A stretch of 64,000 nt of DNA from Paragordius varius. Taxonomy: Eukaryota > Nematomorpha. This document shows positions 1 through 11,615 of this stretch, in pieces. The position numbers and the translations under genes are program-made. Below the pieces are notes generated by a model. That model saw only the letters and a list, made by a program, of their open reading frames with translations, did not search any database and was not told the origin of the DNA. Position 1 is the stretch's first letter. The number at the start of each line of letters is the position of its first letter. Location: assembly GCA_964247055.1 (NCBI GenBank), contig OZ176050.1, positions 4,650,001-4,714,000 on the forward strand, read 5' to 3'.

Positions 1-2537
1 AATTAATCAAATTGTTTGATCAAAAGGCAAACGATACAAGTCAAAATATAATTTCCGCTGATGATGATGAGCATAATATGGGTAATTTTTTATCACAAAA
101 AATTTATACATAATTTTGTTTATATGGTTAGAAAATATTATAAATGATATTTCTCCATTTTAGATCAACATTTGGCAGCACAAATAAATCCTTTGCAAAC
201 ATCGTTGGCCAATACATATCACACAAAAAAACAAAAAGCGAAACAATTAAAGGATATTGTAAGCTTTAATTCATTTTCCGAATTTTATAACATTTGAGTT
301 GCATATATTAAGGAAAAATATGTATCCACAATTTGATTATATTTTAAAAAATCTAAATAAAGGATAATATATTATATTAAATAAAATATCAGAGCTAAGC
401 TGATATAAAATTTAGATTTTTGTATACAATACTAAATAATTGATTAGTAATTACTCCAAATATAATAAAAAATTTAAATAAGATCCAAATTTTATTTACA
501 AAAAATAGGATCTTTACATCTTTTTTATTTTATTAAATTTTCAATTTGTGTTTATCATTATGAAATCTATATATATTTATAAAAATGTAAAGTGGTGGCT
601 TTATGATCTGTTTCCAGACGGTAGACCCATTCATATCCAAATGTCGAAAAAATATAATCATTAATTAATGGCCCGACAATAGCTTCGCCCTTTTTTTGGA
701 TTAGGCCCCCAGTTCGAGTTCACACCGTGTAAAAAACGGGTTTTTTGAAAACACAAGTCCACAAAAATCGTGTTTTTGAAACAATTTTCTCGAAAATTTG
801 TTGGGCCGTTTGATTTCAAATATGATTTTTTTACTTATTTTCGATTGCGCCGAACATAGTCGCGCTTTTTTAATTTAGGCCCTCTTTTTACCCGCTTCCC
901 CCGTAATATGCCATTTTTTCAAAAAACAAAGTCCACAAAAATAATTTTTTGATTCTATTTTTCGCTCAAGGTATGAGACCGTAAAAATTTAATAAGGACT
1001 CCAGGTATTCCCTGTTAAAAGGCAAAAATTTTAGTCAAGCGTTTCTTTGAAGATAGCCGCTGGGTAAGGAGATACCCGCTAAAAACTGACCTGTCATATC
1101 GAAATGGCGTGCCTTTAGGGCTAATTTTCAGAAAACCTATCAGGCCATATGAGTTCGATAACTGCTTAAATTATTACCCGTAACAAGGCAAAAATTTAGA
1201 TCGTGCGGTTTTTTTAAAATTAGCCGTTAGGCCTTGAGGCAATTTTTCCAAAAACTAATGAGAACATATGGAATCAATCATGATTCCAGGTATTCTCCGT
1301 AAAAAGGCAAAAATTAAATTTACGCGCTTTTTTGTATCAGCCTCCGGCTAGGTAGCCACCCGCCTAAAACTGCGCCACCATATCGAAATTGCGTTGTTTA
1401 GGAGTTAATTTTCAGAAAACTTATCAGGCCATATAAGTTTAATAAGGGCCTGAAATATTACCCGTAAAAAGTCAATAAGTCGACCGGTGTTTTGCCCTAA
1501 AAATGCGCTATCATTGAACTATTATTTAGTTTATAGCCATTCTTCCAAAAACTATTTAGAACATATGGATTAGATGATGATTCCAGGTATTCCCTTTAAA
1601 GCTAAAAATATTTTATCGAACGTCTTTTTTTATATTGGCCTCTGTGTAGGGGGCTACCCGCGTAAAAATGCGTCACTATATCGATACAGCATGCTTTTGG
1701 AGCCAAATTTCAGAAAACTTATGAGACTATGTTAGTTCAATAAGGACCTAAAATATTTATTACCCTTTAAAAAACAAATATTTTAGTATAGTGGGTTATT
1801 TCAATGAGGCCTATGGGTAGGGGTCTACTGGTTTTGAACTGAGACGCCATATAAGAATGGCGTGGTTTTGCTAATTTTCAAAAAACTTAAGAAGCCATAC
1901 GAGTTCACCAATGGCTTTAAATATTATCCATAAAAAAGGTAAAAATTATAGTTTATCGTTTTTTTCCGTTAGCTGTCAATTTGGGGCCTTTACACCCGTA
2001 AACAATATATTAGTATGAATGTATCGTTTTGAAAATTCTATGAAATCATACCTATTTAATAATGTTTCGAAATAATCCACATATATGGATCATTTTATTA
2101 ATCCCTTTTTTCAAACAGCCCCCCCCCCCCCCGTCCCCCTTCAAAAAAAGTCCGAAGGACTTCCTCGGGCTGTGTAGAAGCACGAGATTTACGCTAGTTA
2201 GAAATAAAATAATTATTTTTTATATGTTCAGTTTATGAGTAAATTTATATATATATATATATATATATATTTGAATGCGATTGATAGATTGAAAACTGTC
2301 CAGCCCATACTTTTCCTGACATTTCTGATTTCTCATTGGCCGTTATGGAAAGTCAACTTAAACCTGCCAAAGTTCAAGATTCCAAGCATAAGAAAATTGA
2401 CTTACACAATCAAATCTATGATAAATTGGAACAAGATAACGAAAATTACATACGAAAACAGTAAAAAAATATTTTTAGTTTTGTTCTTAGGATAAGATAC
2501 ATAATCAAATAAGTATTGTATGCTAAATTTTAATTAA

Positions 2538-2571
<34 letters not shown>

Positions 2572-3055
2572 ATGATGAATAACCCTGTATAAGCCTTTTA
2601 TATTTACATTCTTAACTTTGTAATGTTAGCCCTAAATTGTTTCGATTTGCTTTGTTCATAATTAACAGACATCGGTATTATAAGGATGCAAAATATAGTT
2701 TTTTGCATTCACTATTCAGTGGATGATTTATTTTTAATACTATAACCGAGTAGGGTATTTTATTTTTGCATATTGCTTTAAATACCATTGCTTTTTTATC
2801 TTATATCTTTTAAAAATATTTAGACCCAAAATATCGAAATCGGAACGTATAATAAATAATATCAATAATATCGAAAATACATTAATATCCGATATTTTCG
2901 AAAAGTTGGATAAAATATCTCTGGACGATTTAAATACAAATAAGAAAAAACGCAATAAAAAATTGAAAATTCATGCTGATGAATCACAGATTGTCGACGA
3001 AAATATCAATCATTACCACCATTCATTCGAAAATGTTATAAAAGCAATTTTTTAG
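1..3055 (+). CDS. Unrecognised protein, 3' end of gene (four exons)
   Basis: I do not recognise this protein. The exons that keep one reading frame are 1-81 (cut by the window edge), 164-258, 2288-2460 and 2824-3055, ending in TAG. All three junctions are GT-AG and their phases agree, so about 190 residues can be read. The chain is hydrophilic and rich in Lys, Asn, Asp and Ile. It has an acidic stretch (SADDDEHN), a later region around PDISDFSLAVMESQ, a probable helical segment (NNIENTLISDIFEKLDKI) and a basic patch (NKKKRNKKLK). No signal peptide, membrane segment or cysteine pattern is visible. Intron sizes are 82, 2029 and 363 nt; the second holds a Helitron-like insertion and the third an (AT)n run. 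An AATAAA lies at 3058-3063, directly after the stop, so the 3' UTR may be very short. A nuclear or nucleolar role would fit the composition, but that is a guess. Confidence 0.6.
566..2197 (+). mobile_element. Helitron-like non-autonomous element, long copy
   Basis: The element begins with TC after a host A and ends with CTAG before a host T, as Helitrons do, and has no target duplication. Near the 3' end lie a hairpin (AGTCC GAA GGACT) and an imperfect CTCG/CGAG stem about 7 nt before CTAG. Two more copies (27444-27992 and 28784-29798) share the first 400 bases and the last 60. The middle (about 960-1930) is a degenerate tandem array: a block like TTTCAGAAAACTTATCAGGC recurs near 1126, 1409, 1708 and 1877. 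A run of 15 C lies near 2119. No Rep or helicase gene is present. It sits in an intron of the unrecognised gene. The family call rests on termini only. Confidence 0.65.
2246..2270. repeat. (TA)n microsatellite
   Basis: Uninterrupted TA run a few bases upstream of the exon that starts at 2288. It creates a spurious Tyr-Ile reading frame. Confidence 0.9.
2540..2569. repeat. (AT)n microsatellite
   Basis: Uninterrupted AT run inside the last intron of the unrecognised gene. Confidence 0.9.
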
Positions 3056-3548
3056 TTAATAAATTTGTCAAAATATTATTTGTATATTCTACTATATTTT
3101 TTGGATATTTATAAAACTTAAAGGTTAGACTAGATAAGAGCTAAAAGGCAATTATAATAGGGCAAATTTTATATAAATAAAATATTTTTTCATTGGAAAA
3201 TTGTAAAATTATATGAAAATATTTCATGGTTCGAGGAAATATTTGCTTGCCAAAATTTTTACTTTTAACTGTTGCATATAACTCTTTAATATCTAAATGA
3301 TTTCCAAACTATTTATGTTTTGTTAAATCAATGGCGTTTGATGTTAGGTAAAATGATATATTAAGTTTGATAAAAATTCGAAAATTAATTAATTTTAGTA
3401 ACTTCGATGTTATTTCCGTGAGAAATCAAATTTTAAAGTATATTAAACAGAAATTATTTAATGAATGTTTGTTTTGTTTAATATTAAATGTATCCAATAA
3501 ATATTGCACATTATTGAGATCATAAGATTTGGGTTGTATGTATTTGTT
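3056..3548. other. Convergent intergenic region
   Basis: About 490 bases between the 3' ends of the unrecognised gene (+) and the corin-like protease (-). It holds an AATAAA at 3058-3063 and otherwise AT-rich sequence in which I see no gene. Confidence 0.7.
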
Positions 3549-6500
3549 TTAATTTTTTGAAATAGTTTCCAAGATCCAATCGACATATAAAGGGACTCGG
3601 GTGTATACTCCGGGTAATCTATATGTAATTATAAATTTGAATAATAAATATAATAAATCGCTAATTTTAATTATTATCGTGAATATTTTATCGTTTAATG
3701 CTGCAGGGGTGTCCGATTCGCGGCCCTCCCAAATATTTTGTGTGGGGTCCACGGAAAATATATAAAAATGTATACAGATTCAATGAATTCAATATGCTAT
3801 TTACACTTGACAAAATTGGCATTTCTAAATATATAATCTGAACAACTTTTTAAATTTTGGCCACGAACTAGCGAAACATGGAAAAATAATTAGTGGTTTT
3901 ATTGCATAACTTTTTACAATCTTATGAAAGAAATCCAATAAAATATTATAAATGCTCCTAAACTTTTCGAATACGGCCCGCCGGTTTTTTGAGTCGAAAA
4001 TGTGGCCCTAGAGGCCATATGTGTTATGCACCACTGGTCTAATGATTGATAAACCAGTTAAAATTACAACAAAAATTATCTTTATAGCGCCATAATCAAT
4101 ATGAAAGGTTACGCTCCTTATTTTTATAGCAAATTCGTGAGTTTAAAATAATTTACGATAAATAAAAAAATATGTATGAATTTAAACTTTGGCTCTGCAC
4201 ATAAGATTCCCCAACTAACTATTCCCATAATTGTCCATGAACCTTGATAATTTTTACATAGCAAAGGGCCTCCACTGTCACCCTAATATAATGAAAAAAT
4301 TATAAGTTTAAATTTAAACGGCGAACGACTCTCTTTAACTAATTCCATAAAAAATCAGTTAAAAATAATTTAAACTATCATTTTACTTGGCAAGCATCTT
4401 TTTTGCCTTCTTCATACCCAGCGCACATCATGCTATCCTTGATTTGAATGTCTGAGTTTCGAAACCATTCATTGCATATTCGATTACTCAGGATAGGTAA
4501 ACCGACATCGTGCAAATGGTTTGCGTAATGATAATTTTCTATAACAAATATCCTTATATTATTCAAATTAAAATAAATAATTATAAAATGGAAGGATGCA
4601 CAAATCCTGCCATATAATTAACTGAAGAAATAAGTTATCCGAAAAATACATAAATAGAAGCTAAATCTTTTTATTGGGATAAGATAACGTGGATTTATTT
4701 AAGTCTCTACTAACATTAACTAGTTTTTTGATATGATGCAAAAAAAGTTAAATCACAATTAACAAACTTAATCATGATGATGAAAAAATTAATCTATTTG
4801 TCTTTACGTACCTTTGGATTTGGTGCGACCCCAACCGGCAACATGACACATAGTTCCTTCTTCCGGATAAAAGTTTGGTGATGGAAGGCATACCGGTTGT
4901 ACGCGCGTGTTAAAAATTATATCTTTCGGTAACTATTGACATCAAAATTAAATTTATTCAAGTTTTTTGTTAAAACTAAATTCAAACCAATATTATTTTT
5001 ATTATACTTTGCACAATATATAATCAAATTGTTTATATTTTTCTTTGTTAATACTGACTTTGATAAGCGCAATATCGTTTTCGTTTGCACCTCGGATAAA
5101 ATTTGGGTGCTTTATAAGTTTTGCTGCATTGAATATTTGACGCATTGGGTTGTAAGATGGACGGCGGTCATCACTTATTTTTACCATGAATTGTTGTGGA
5201 TTGCTCTGACTAATATTGGAATTCACATAAATAAAAAAAGATTTTTTACAATATCATCCTAAAAGAAATTTTGGCACCGGTTCAGGTGTTTTTGGTCAAA
5301 TAATTTTCCTTTAGGTTCTTTATTACAGATATCCTGATTTTTTATACAATGAGAATCAGCCGCAAAAATACAAGCTATACTTTCATTTTTACTAACCAAT
5401 GAATAAGGTAATGAACATGTAAAAAAATGGACAAAAATTTAAAAAACATTCAAGAAACATAGTTTTGGTTTTAAAAAAGTTTGGGTCCACGGTTCCTATT
5501 TCAAAAATTTCCGGTTTCGTTATTAAATAAACGATTCCAGTTCCAATCCCCTGGCTGAAGTGTATAAATTTACGTACTGCTTTTAGAAAATATTTTATGT
5601 GATAATCTGAAACATAGTTTACTTTCCCAAACAATGTGCTGCTGTGAGTATCCATCGGCGATCCAAAATACTCCCAATGCAAAAGTAGACTTCACGAGAA
5701 CCTCCATATATGGATACAACCCATGGCCAGGCTCCGATTTCAGAAATTTGACCACCAATGATTCTGCTTGTAGGTTTTTTAGGTTGATCATAATGGTACA
5801 CTTTACCACATACTAATAGAAAAACATATATGTTTATAGAGATTATCACCACATTATTTTTAAATGATTTATTCGAAAAAAAGGTTTATCGTTACAATAT
5901 ACAGTAAATTTTAAAGAAATATGGCATAAATGGCAAAAATTTAAGTTTGTAGATAAAAGGTTAAAGGATTCGCATGTTTAGAAATTTATGATAATAAAAA
6001 GTGAATTTTTGCCTTTTAAGTTGCGGCTTTATATTTAAAACATTGATTTTACATATAAAACACCTTTTTTTGAATTTCTTTTTTTAAGGAAAAATTTGGT
6101 AAAATTAAATAAAAATGTTATGAAAATGTTTTAGAGTTTTGGCTATATTGAATGACATTTGTATGAAACTCCTTTTACTTAATACCTGGTTCAACACATT
6201 CAAATAAATGGTCATGGCTTCCTCTCTCACACAGGGTGCGGCTATCGATATAATATATAAATTACATTAATTATATGTATTTATATTTTAATTGTAATAT
6301 TAAAATAACCAAATACTTATTCCGTAATTTATCCAGAGAGTTGGCAACATCTAAATCAGTGTGAATGTTGGCTTCGTACGGATCTTCGTTTATGTTATCG
6401 GAGTCGTGAGATTCCCTTTTCCAGGCACTCCCATAGTATAAAGATTTACTAAACAAAAAATAATTATGGCACAAATATTTGTTTTAATTTTAGATATTTT

Positions 6501-9500
6501 GCTTAATGTTGGTTATGGTATACAAATTTACCATAAGGTATAAAAGTATTGGTAAGAATCATTATTTGCTAATACCTGAAAAAAAATCATAGATATCTGA
6601 TAGTTTAAATAGTAAAATGGCTTAAAATGTAATTATTGATCAACCAAAAAACGTAAGGTCCAATATTTAAATTATATCGCCACTTCAAAAGCGTGGGAGA
6701 ATCAAAATCTTGTTGTTGAACTTTTGAAAAGGCGTTTAAAATACAAAAAAATTATCATGAATTTATCAAATTTAGCTGGTAACATATACGTGTATCCTTT
6801 TGCAAGACATATCGATTGTACATCGGATGTTACGTCAACCCATGGTTTGGTGCACAAAAGGTATAAACTATTTTTTGACTTTGCCAATAAAGAATGATGG
6901 AATATTGGTAAAGCTCTGGCGTTTAATTCTATATTTTTTGTTCATAAAATTTATGATAATATCAATAGGGTATATTAAAGTAAATTAATAGTCTCTAACA
7001 CGCGGCTCTCCAAAAATAGGGCCCGCGAAAACTTTTTAAAAAAAACAAATAATTACAACATTGAATCTCAGAATTATATGAATAAACTCAATCGGCAATG
7101 ATTTAATAGCAAAAATTGGTGAAATAAACAGTAATTATAATGTGTTTCCAATTTTATTACAGTCTTATGATTGAAATCTAACAAAATTTTTATTAGGGAC
7201 CATATATTGCTCCCCACAAAGGCATTTGGGTTGGACAACCCTGTATTAAATGTAACATATGTTAAAAAATTGGTTTTCATACGCTATAAAACAAAAATGG
7301 AACGATTAATTTACGTTTAGTGTAGGTCCAATTTTTCTTGAGTGAAATGTCACGATTAAGTGTAGAAAGAGTGGTCATTTCCGTTTTAGGTCCACAATTC
7401 CATTCGTCAGATTTATCTTTGCAATCGAATATACCATCACAAACCCAACTTCGATTTAAACAACGGTTTACATCGCACACAAATCCATTATCACATTCTA
7501 TCATAAATATATCATATCCAAATTCAAGTTATTATAAAAATTTATTTAGAGGTAAATAATTTGAAATGCTAAATGAAGGGTGAAATGGGTCATATGAATT
7601 TTCAAAGGATCAATTAAGATTAATCTGCTTATATAATACCCATAATACATCTTATCCAAGTCAATTAATTCCATTTTTAAATTTTATACTCCTTAAAAAT
7701 TTTTGAACATTGGATAATTATTGTTATTGTTTCCAATGTAACGGTAAATAATCCTAGCCTGATTGATGGTTGATTTGTTTATTTAAAAAATTTTATATTA
7801 AATATAACCGGCTTTTGTAGCCTAAGATAAAAATTACGGTTTATCTTCAACAATCCATAAAATAAATTAAAATTTTACTTTTTTTGTTGTGAAGTTTGAC
7901 TTCGCGGGCTCCAACACACACAAATGGATCCATACTTTCTTTCAATAATGAACAGTTTAATGGGACAGAAGGCACGTAAAACACATCATAAAAAAATGAA
8001 CAATGTTGATCGATTTCTATTCAACGCAAACATTTGAAAGTATTTTTAAATACAAATAATTGAATATATTAATGTTTTATATGGATTAGAGCAGTGGTAC
8101 TAACCAAAAAAATTGAAGCGCCGAAAAATATTTTTTGTCACAAGGCCTATAAAACCTATAAATATTTCATATAAGTACATCAAAAAATTTCTAGGACTGC
8201 GATGCGGCCCGTGGGCAGGGGTTTGAGGACCGCTGGATTGAAATTTAAAACCTAAAATTGGATTATTTTATCAAGATCAATTTCATTTTAAAGCTTGTAA
8301 AATGAAAAATCTAATCTTTTTACCCGATTATAATTTAATATTTAATATACTAATGGTATGCTTTAAAATTTAAACGTCTGTAAAATTCGACCGCAGTCTT
8401 TACACTTCTTAGCAACATTTATTTGTCTGACCATCTTATATTTCGCTACATATATAAATAAATTCAAAATGAATAATATATTTATTTATAAATATTACAG
8501 TTAAATAAAAAGCACAACTTTAGGTTAAAACTGTTGAATCAATGATGAACTTTTACATTTTGATCATAACATTTTTTAAGCTAATAGGTTTATTAGCTAT
8601 AAAGTACAAAAATATATTCTTAACTGTACATATTTAGCAAATAAAGTTTATTTCAAAATTATGGGATAAAGAAATTATTAATCTAATTTATTTTTAAAAT
8701 CTCCACAATTTTATATTTATCAATTTAAAATTGTTTATATATACTTATGAGACTATATAAAAATATGTTTTATGGATGATTCATTTAATATAGTGGCACA
8801 CTTTTGAAAATAGCGTATAATGTACAAAAATATTTACTTTCCAAGGTGTACATAATTTATTCGCTAACAAATTTATATGTGCATAATATATGCAGATATT
8901 TAAACTATTTTTTCGTTGTTTTAGTAATGCAATATAATTTATTATTTTAATTTTATATTTGGTACTTTTCATAAATATATTTCCTGGTTCATATTGAACA
9001 AAATAAATGAGACTTAAGGTTTATATTAGCGATTACATTTTGAAAAACTTGTAAAACAAAGCACAATGCCTGACAAAGCCTAAAATTGATATAAATTTTA
9101 GTAAAAAATATTAAAATTTAAATTACCTGCCTAAGAATGGTACTTTTTAATAAAACTATATAAAATGTTCATAAATTAAAGGTATACCCTCGTAATATAT
9201 GTTACTCAATATAAACCCCAAGTAACTTAACTTATAAATGTGAGTTTTTAATAATTAATTTCTTAAGACTTTTCCAGCGTTTTATTTATTCCCATATATG
9301 TATATACCTTCACACAAGCTCCGACAAGGTAATATTGGTTGACCATCACTTCCGCACCGTGGTGCAAGCATAGAACAGAAAAAAAGAAAAGCCAGCGAAT
9401 GACACCCCAATCCAAACACAGGGCTATAAACTTTGAGATGGTTCCACACTTCAGTTTGGCTTTTGTGACCATATGCATTGGGCATTACGGTTCCATTGTA

Positions 9501-11615
9501 TGGGAATATGAGACATGGGATAACTAACATTTGAGTACAGCTGGGGTGTGCTTTGGTCCGTAAAGCTTGACGCAATAAGGTTTGGATAGTGTGCAATTTT
9601 TCTCGATAGGCTTCAGCCTGTGCAATTGCGGCGCTACTATTGATGATACTACCTTCAGACGCACCAAAACTCCCATTGGTCAAGAATTGTTCCGGGGGTT
9701 TTATTGGTTGTTGCTGTAGTGTGCTATTTATGTAAGCCAAAGTTTCATCATACTCGGTGGTTTCGTTGAGGAAGGCATCTATCGACTCCTCTCCCAAATA
9801 ATTTTCGACAAAATTATTGTTGGGTTTAACTCCGCCCAAACCATTCGTCGTAGACGGTGTTGGAGGTACAGTCATTGCCCAAAATTTATTGATCCATTCT
9901 TGAGGGCTTATATTGTTATTGAAGCTATTGTTGGCACTTATTAACATCCATGGAGGCATAAAATAATAATAGGGTAGTGTTAATGCATTGGGATAGTATA
10001 ACAACTGTCCCATATTGTTAATAAACGGTTGTTGTGTCCTGTTGTCATGTGATAAAATTGGAGTGTCTGAATAAATTGGATGATTCCATAACTCAAACGG
10101 TGCTAAAAGGGATGCTACTAAGGCAGAATTATTAGTATTTGGGTAATAAAAGTTTGTAGTTGGGGATATGTGATGTGACATTTTATTCCGAAATGTGGTA
10201 TATTGCCAAACTATAACATTTCACAAAGCATGAATAATAATCATAAATATTATAGCTTAAGGTACCGTATGCCATAAAAATATTATTTATTCCTTACACC
10301 GTTATGCATAACAAATTTTCACTTTTTTTCATAATATTATTTATCAATAAAGGTAAATGTACTTTTATCATGAAAAATGTTCAACATACTAATGTTTAAT
10401 AGCTACAAAATAATTAATTACTTTATATTTTTCAAAACCAATATATTTAAAAAAATTGTTATATCTACCTGCAAAGCACACAATGAATATGGAGATAAGG
10501 CATAACAGTAGAAACATAAGAATGACAATACATCGAAATAATTGTGTCAACTTGACCAAGTTGTCGGAAAGCAGGGAAAATCTTTTAATTCGAACGGTTC
10601 TTTCTTGACTCCGTGGATCTGTTGGCGGGAATGTAGATGGATAAATGGTTTGGTTATTGGAATTACTGTTCGTTACTAAATGAGTTTTAATTGGAGAATT
10701 ATCCTTTATATTGCATTTAGCAGTGTGTGAAGGATCCTTTGTCTCATTATGAAAAAAGTTATTTTGTAGGGATAAATGATGAGATTGTTTGAGCTTATCA
10801 ACCGAGGGATTGAAAAAAAGCGATTTCGCCATCTTGAATTTACTGTCCCTATCTCCACACAAATTATCATTGTGTCGAGCAGGAGTTTTATTTAGTTGCC
10901 CCAAAAATTGGGGTATTCCACCCGTTAATAAAGATGTTTTTGCATTTGTAAGTTTGGTCAACAAACTTAACCGAGGCCTTTTTGAATCAATAGTATACGA
11001 TGTATGCGAAATGTCTGACCTGTTAACTGGCTCAGAAAACCGTGATTTAGGTAAAGATTTCGCAACTAATGTAGATGCCTGAGATATTAATGGTACAAAC
11101 ACTGTTTGTGGTTCATTTTCATAATCCTTATTACATTTATGATCATATATATTGTTGTTATTGGCCTTTTTAGTTTTAACGTCGGCAGATATAATTAAAG
11201 GATTAGAATTACTCTTTGTCACATCATTCATTACAGTTGTTGGGGGTGATGTTAGTCGTTCCATATTGAGCAATAGAGGTCTATGTGAATCAGTAGACAA
11301 TGCAGAATCTGGCGTTATTAGATGATGATATTCTGTGCTGTAAACCTTTTCGGGTAATTCCATATCGTTGTTCGGACTTTTCATCAAGATTGTTTTAGAG
11401 ACGGATTTTACATCTTTGTGTGTGGGAGAACTATTTTCACATTCAATGTGAATATCATTGTTGCAATTTATATTTTCAGTTGATGACAAAGGCTGCTTGA
11501 ATACTTTGAAAGGAGTTAAAGGTGTTTCATTAACTGGCAAACCACCACCAACACCACATTTTTGCAAATTCCCCAGAGAGGCTTTGGAAGATATATGGTT
11601 AACATAAGCTGACAT
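3549..11615 (-). CDS. Corin-like type II transmembrane serine protease
   Basis: A mosaic membrane protease of the trypsin (S1) fold, about 1,100 residues. Exons read on the minus strand: 11615-10469, 10210-9308, 7497-7315, 6928-6790, 6448-6317, 6241-6186, 5812-5623, one or two poorly defined exons (5606-5395 region), 5205-5059, 4932-4812, 4538-4387, 4282-4188, 3618-3549. Phases agree at all listed joins except around the undefined part. Order: about 350-residue cytoplasmic region, membrane segment ([19 protein letters not shown]), a Ser/Asn-rich stalk, frizzled-like CRD (about residues 605-683), one LDLa module (six Cys, [11 protein letters not shown]), an SRCR-like module, then the protease. 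The activation site is SR|IIGG near residue 870. The triad is His in TAAHC, Asp in NDIAL and Ser in GDSGG; Asp in DACQGDSGG predicts cleavage after Arg/Lys. A Cys in VCGKV probably ties the catalytic chain to the stem. The architecture resembles corin, with fewer modules. The natural substrate is unknown. Confidence 0.85.
3704..4036. mobile_element. hAT-type MITE
   Basis: It starts CAGGGGTGTCC followed by GCGGCCC and ends GGCC...CACCACTG, inverted ends typical of hAT elements. A likely 8-bp duplication is GTTTAATG at 3693-3700 and GTCTAATG at 4037-4044 (7 of 8 match), which would add CTG to the left end. It lies in the last intron of the protease gene and has no coding capacity. Confidence 0.6.
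6990..7243. mobile_element. hAT-type MITE, degraded left end
   Basis: The right end reads GGGTTGGACAACCCTG, the inverse of a CAGGGTTGTCCAAC-type hAT terminus. The left end (TCTCTAACACGCGGCTC, then GGGCCCGCG) resembles the same terminus but is eroded. It lies in the intron between the LDLa and SRCR exons of the protease gene. No clear target duplication is seen. Confidence 0.5.
8092..8235. mobile_element. Short hAT MITE related to the hAT at 59919-62775
   Basis: 144 bp. The left end CAGTGGTACTAACCAAAAAA nearly equals the left end of the large hAT (CAGTGGTACTCACCAAAAAA). The right end has GATGCGGCCCG and ends GGACCGCTG, also close to the large element. It is probably an internal-deletion derivative of the same family. 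The flanks GATTAGAG and GATTGAAA are only weakly alike. It lies in the intron between the frizzled and LDLa exons of the protease gene. Confidence 0.65.

Noticed and set aside
2119-2134. C15 run as a G-quadruplex or regulatory signal
   Set aside because: It lies in the variable part of a Helitron-like copy and is absent from the others in this length; probably simple slippage.
8380-8440. Possible missing frizzled exon (minus strand, [10 protein letters not shown])
   Set aside because: Cys spacing does not fit the end of a frizzled CRD and no phase 1-1 splice pair is convincing.
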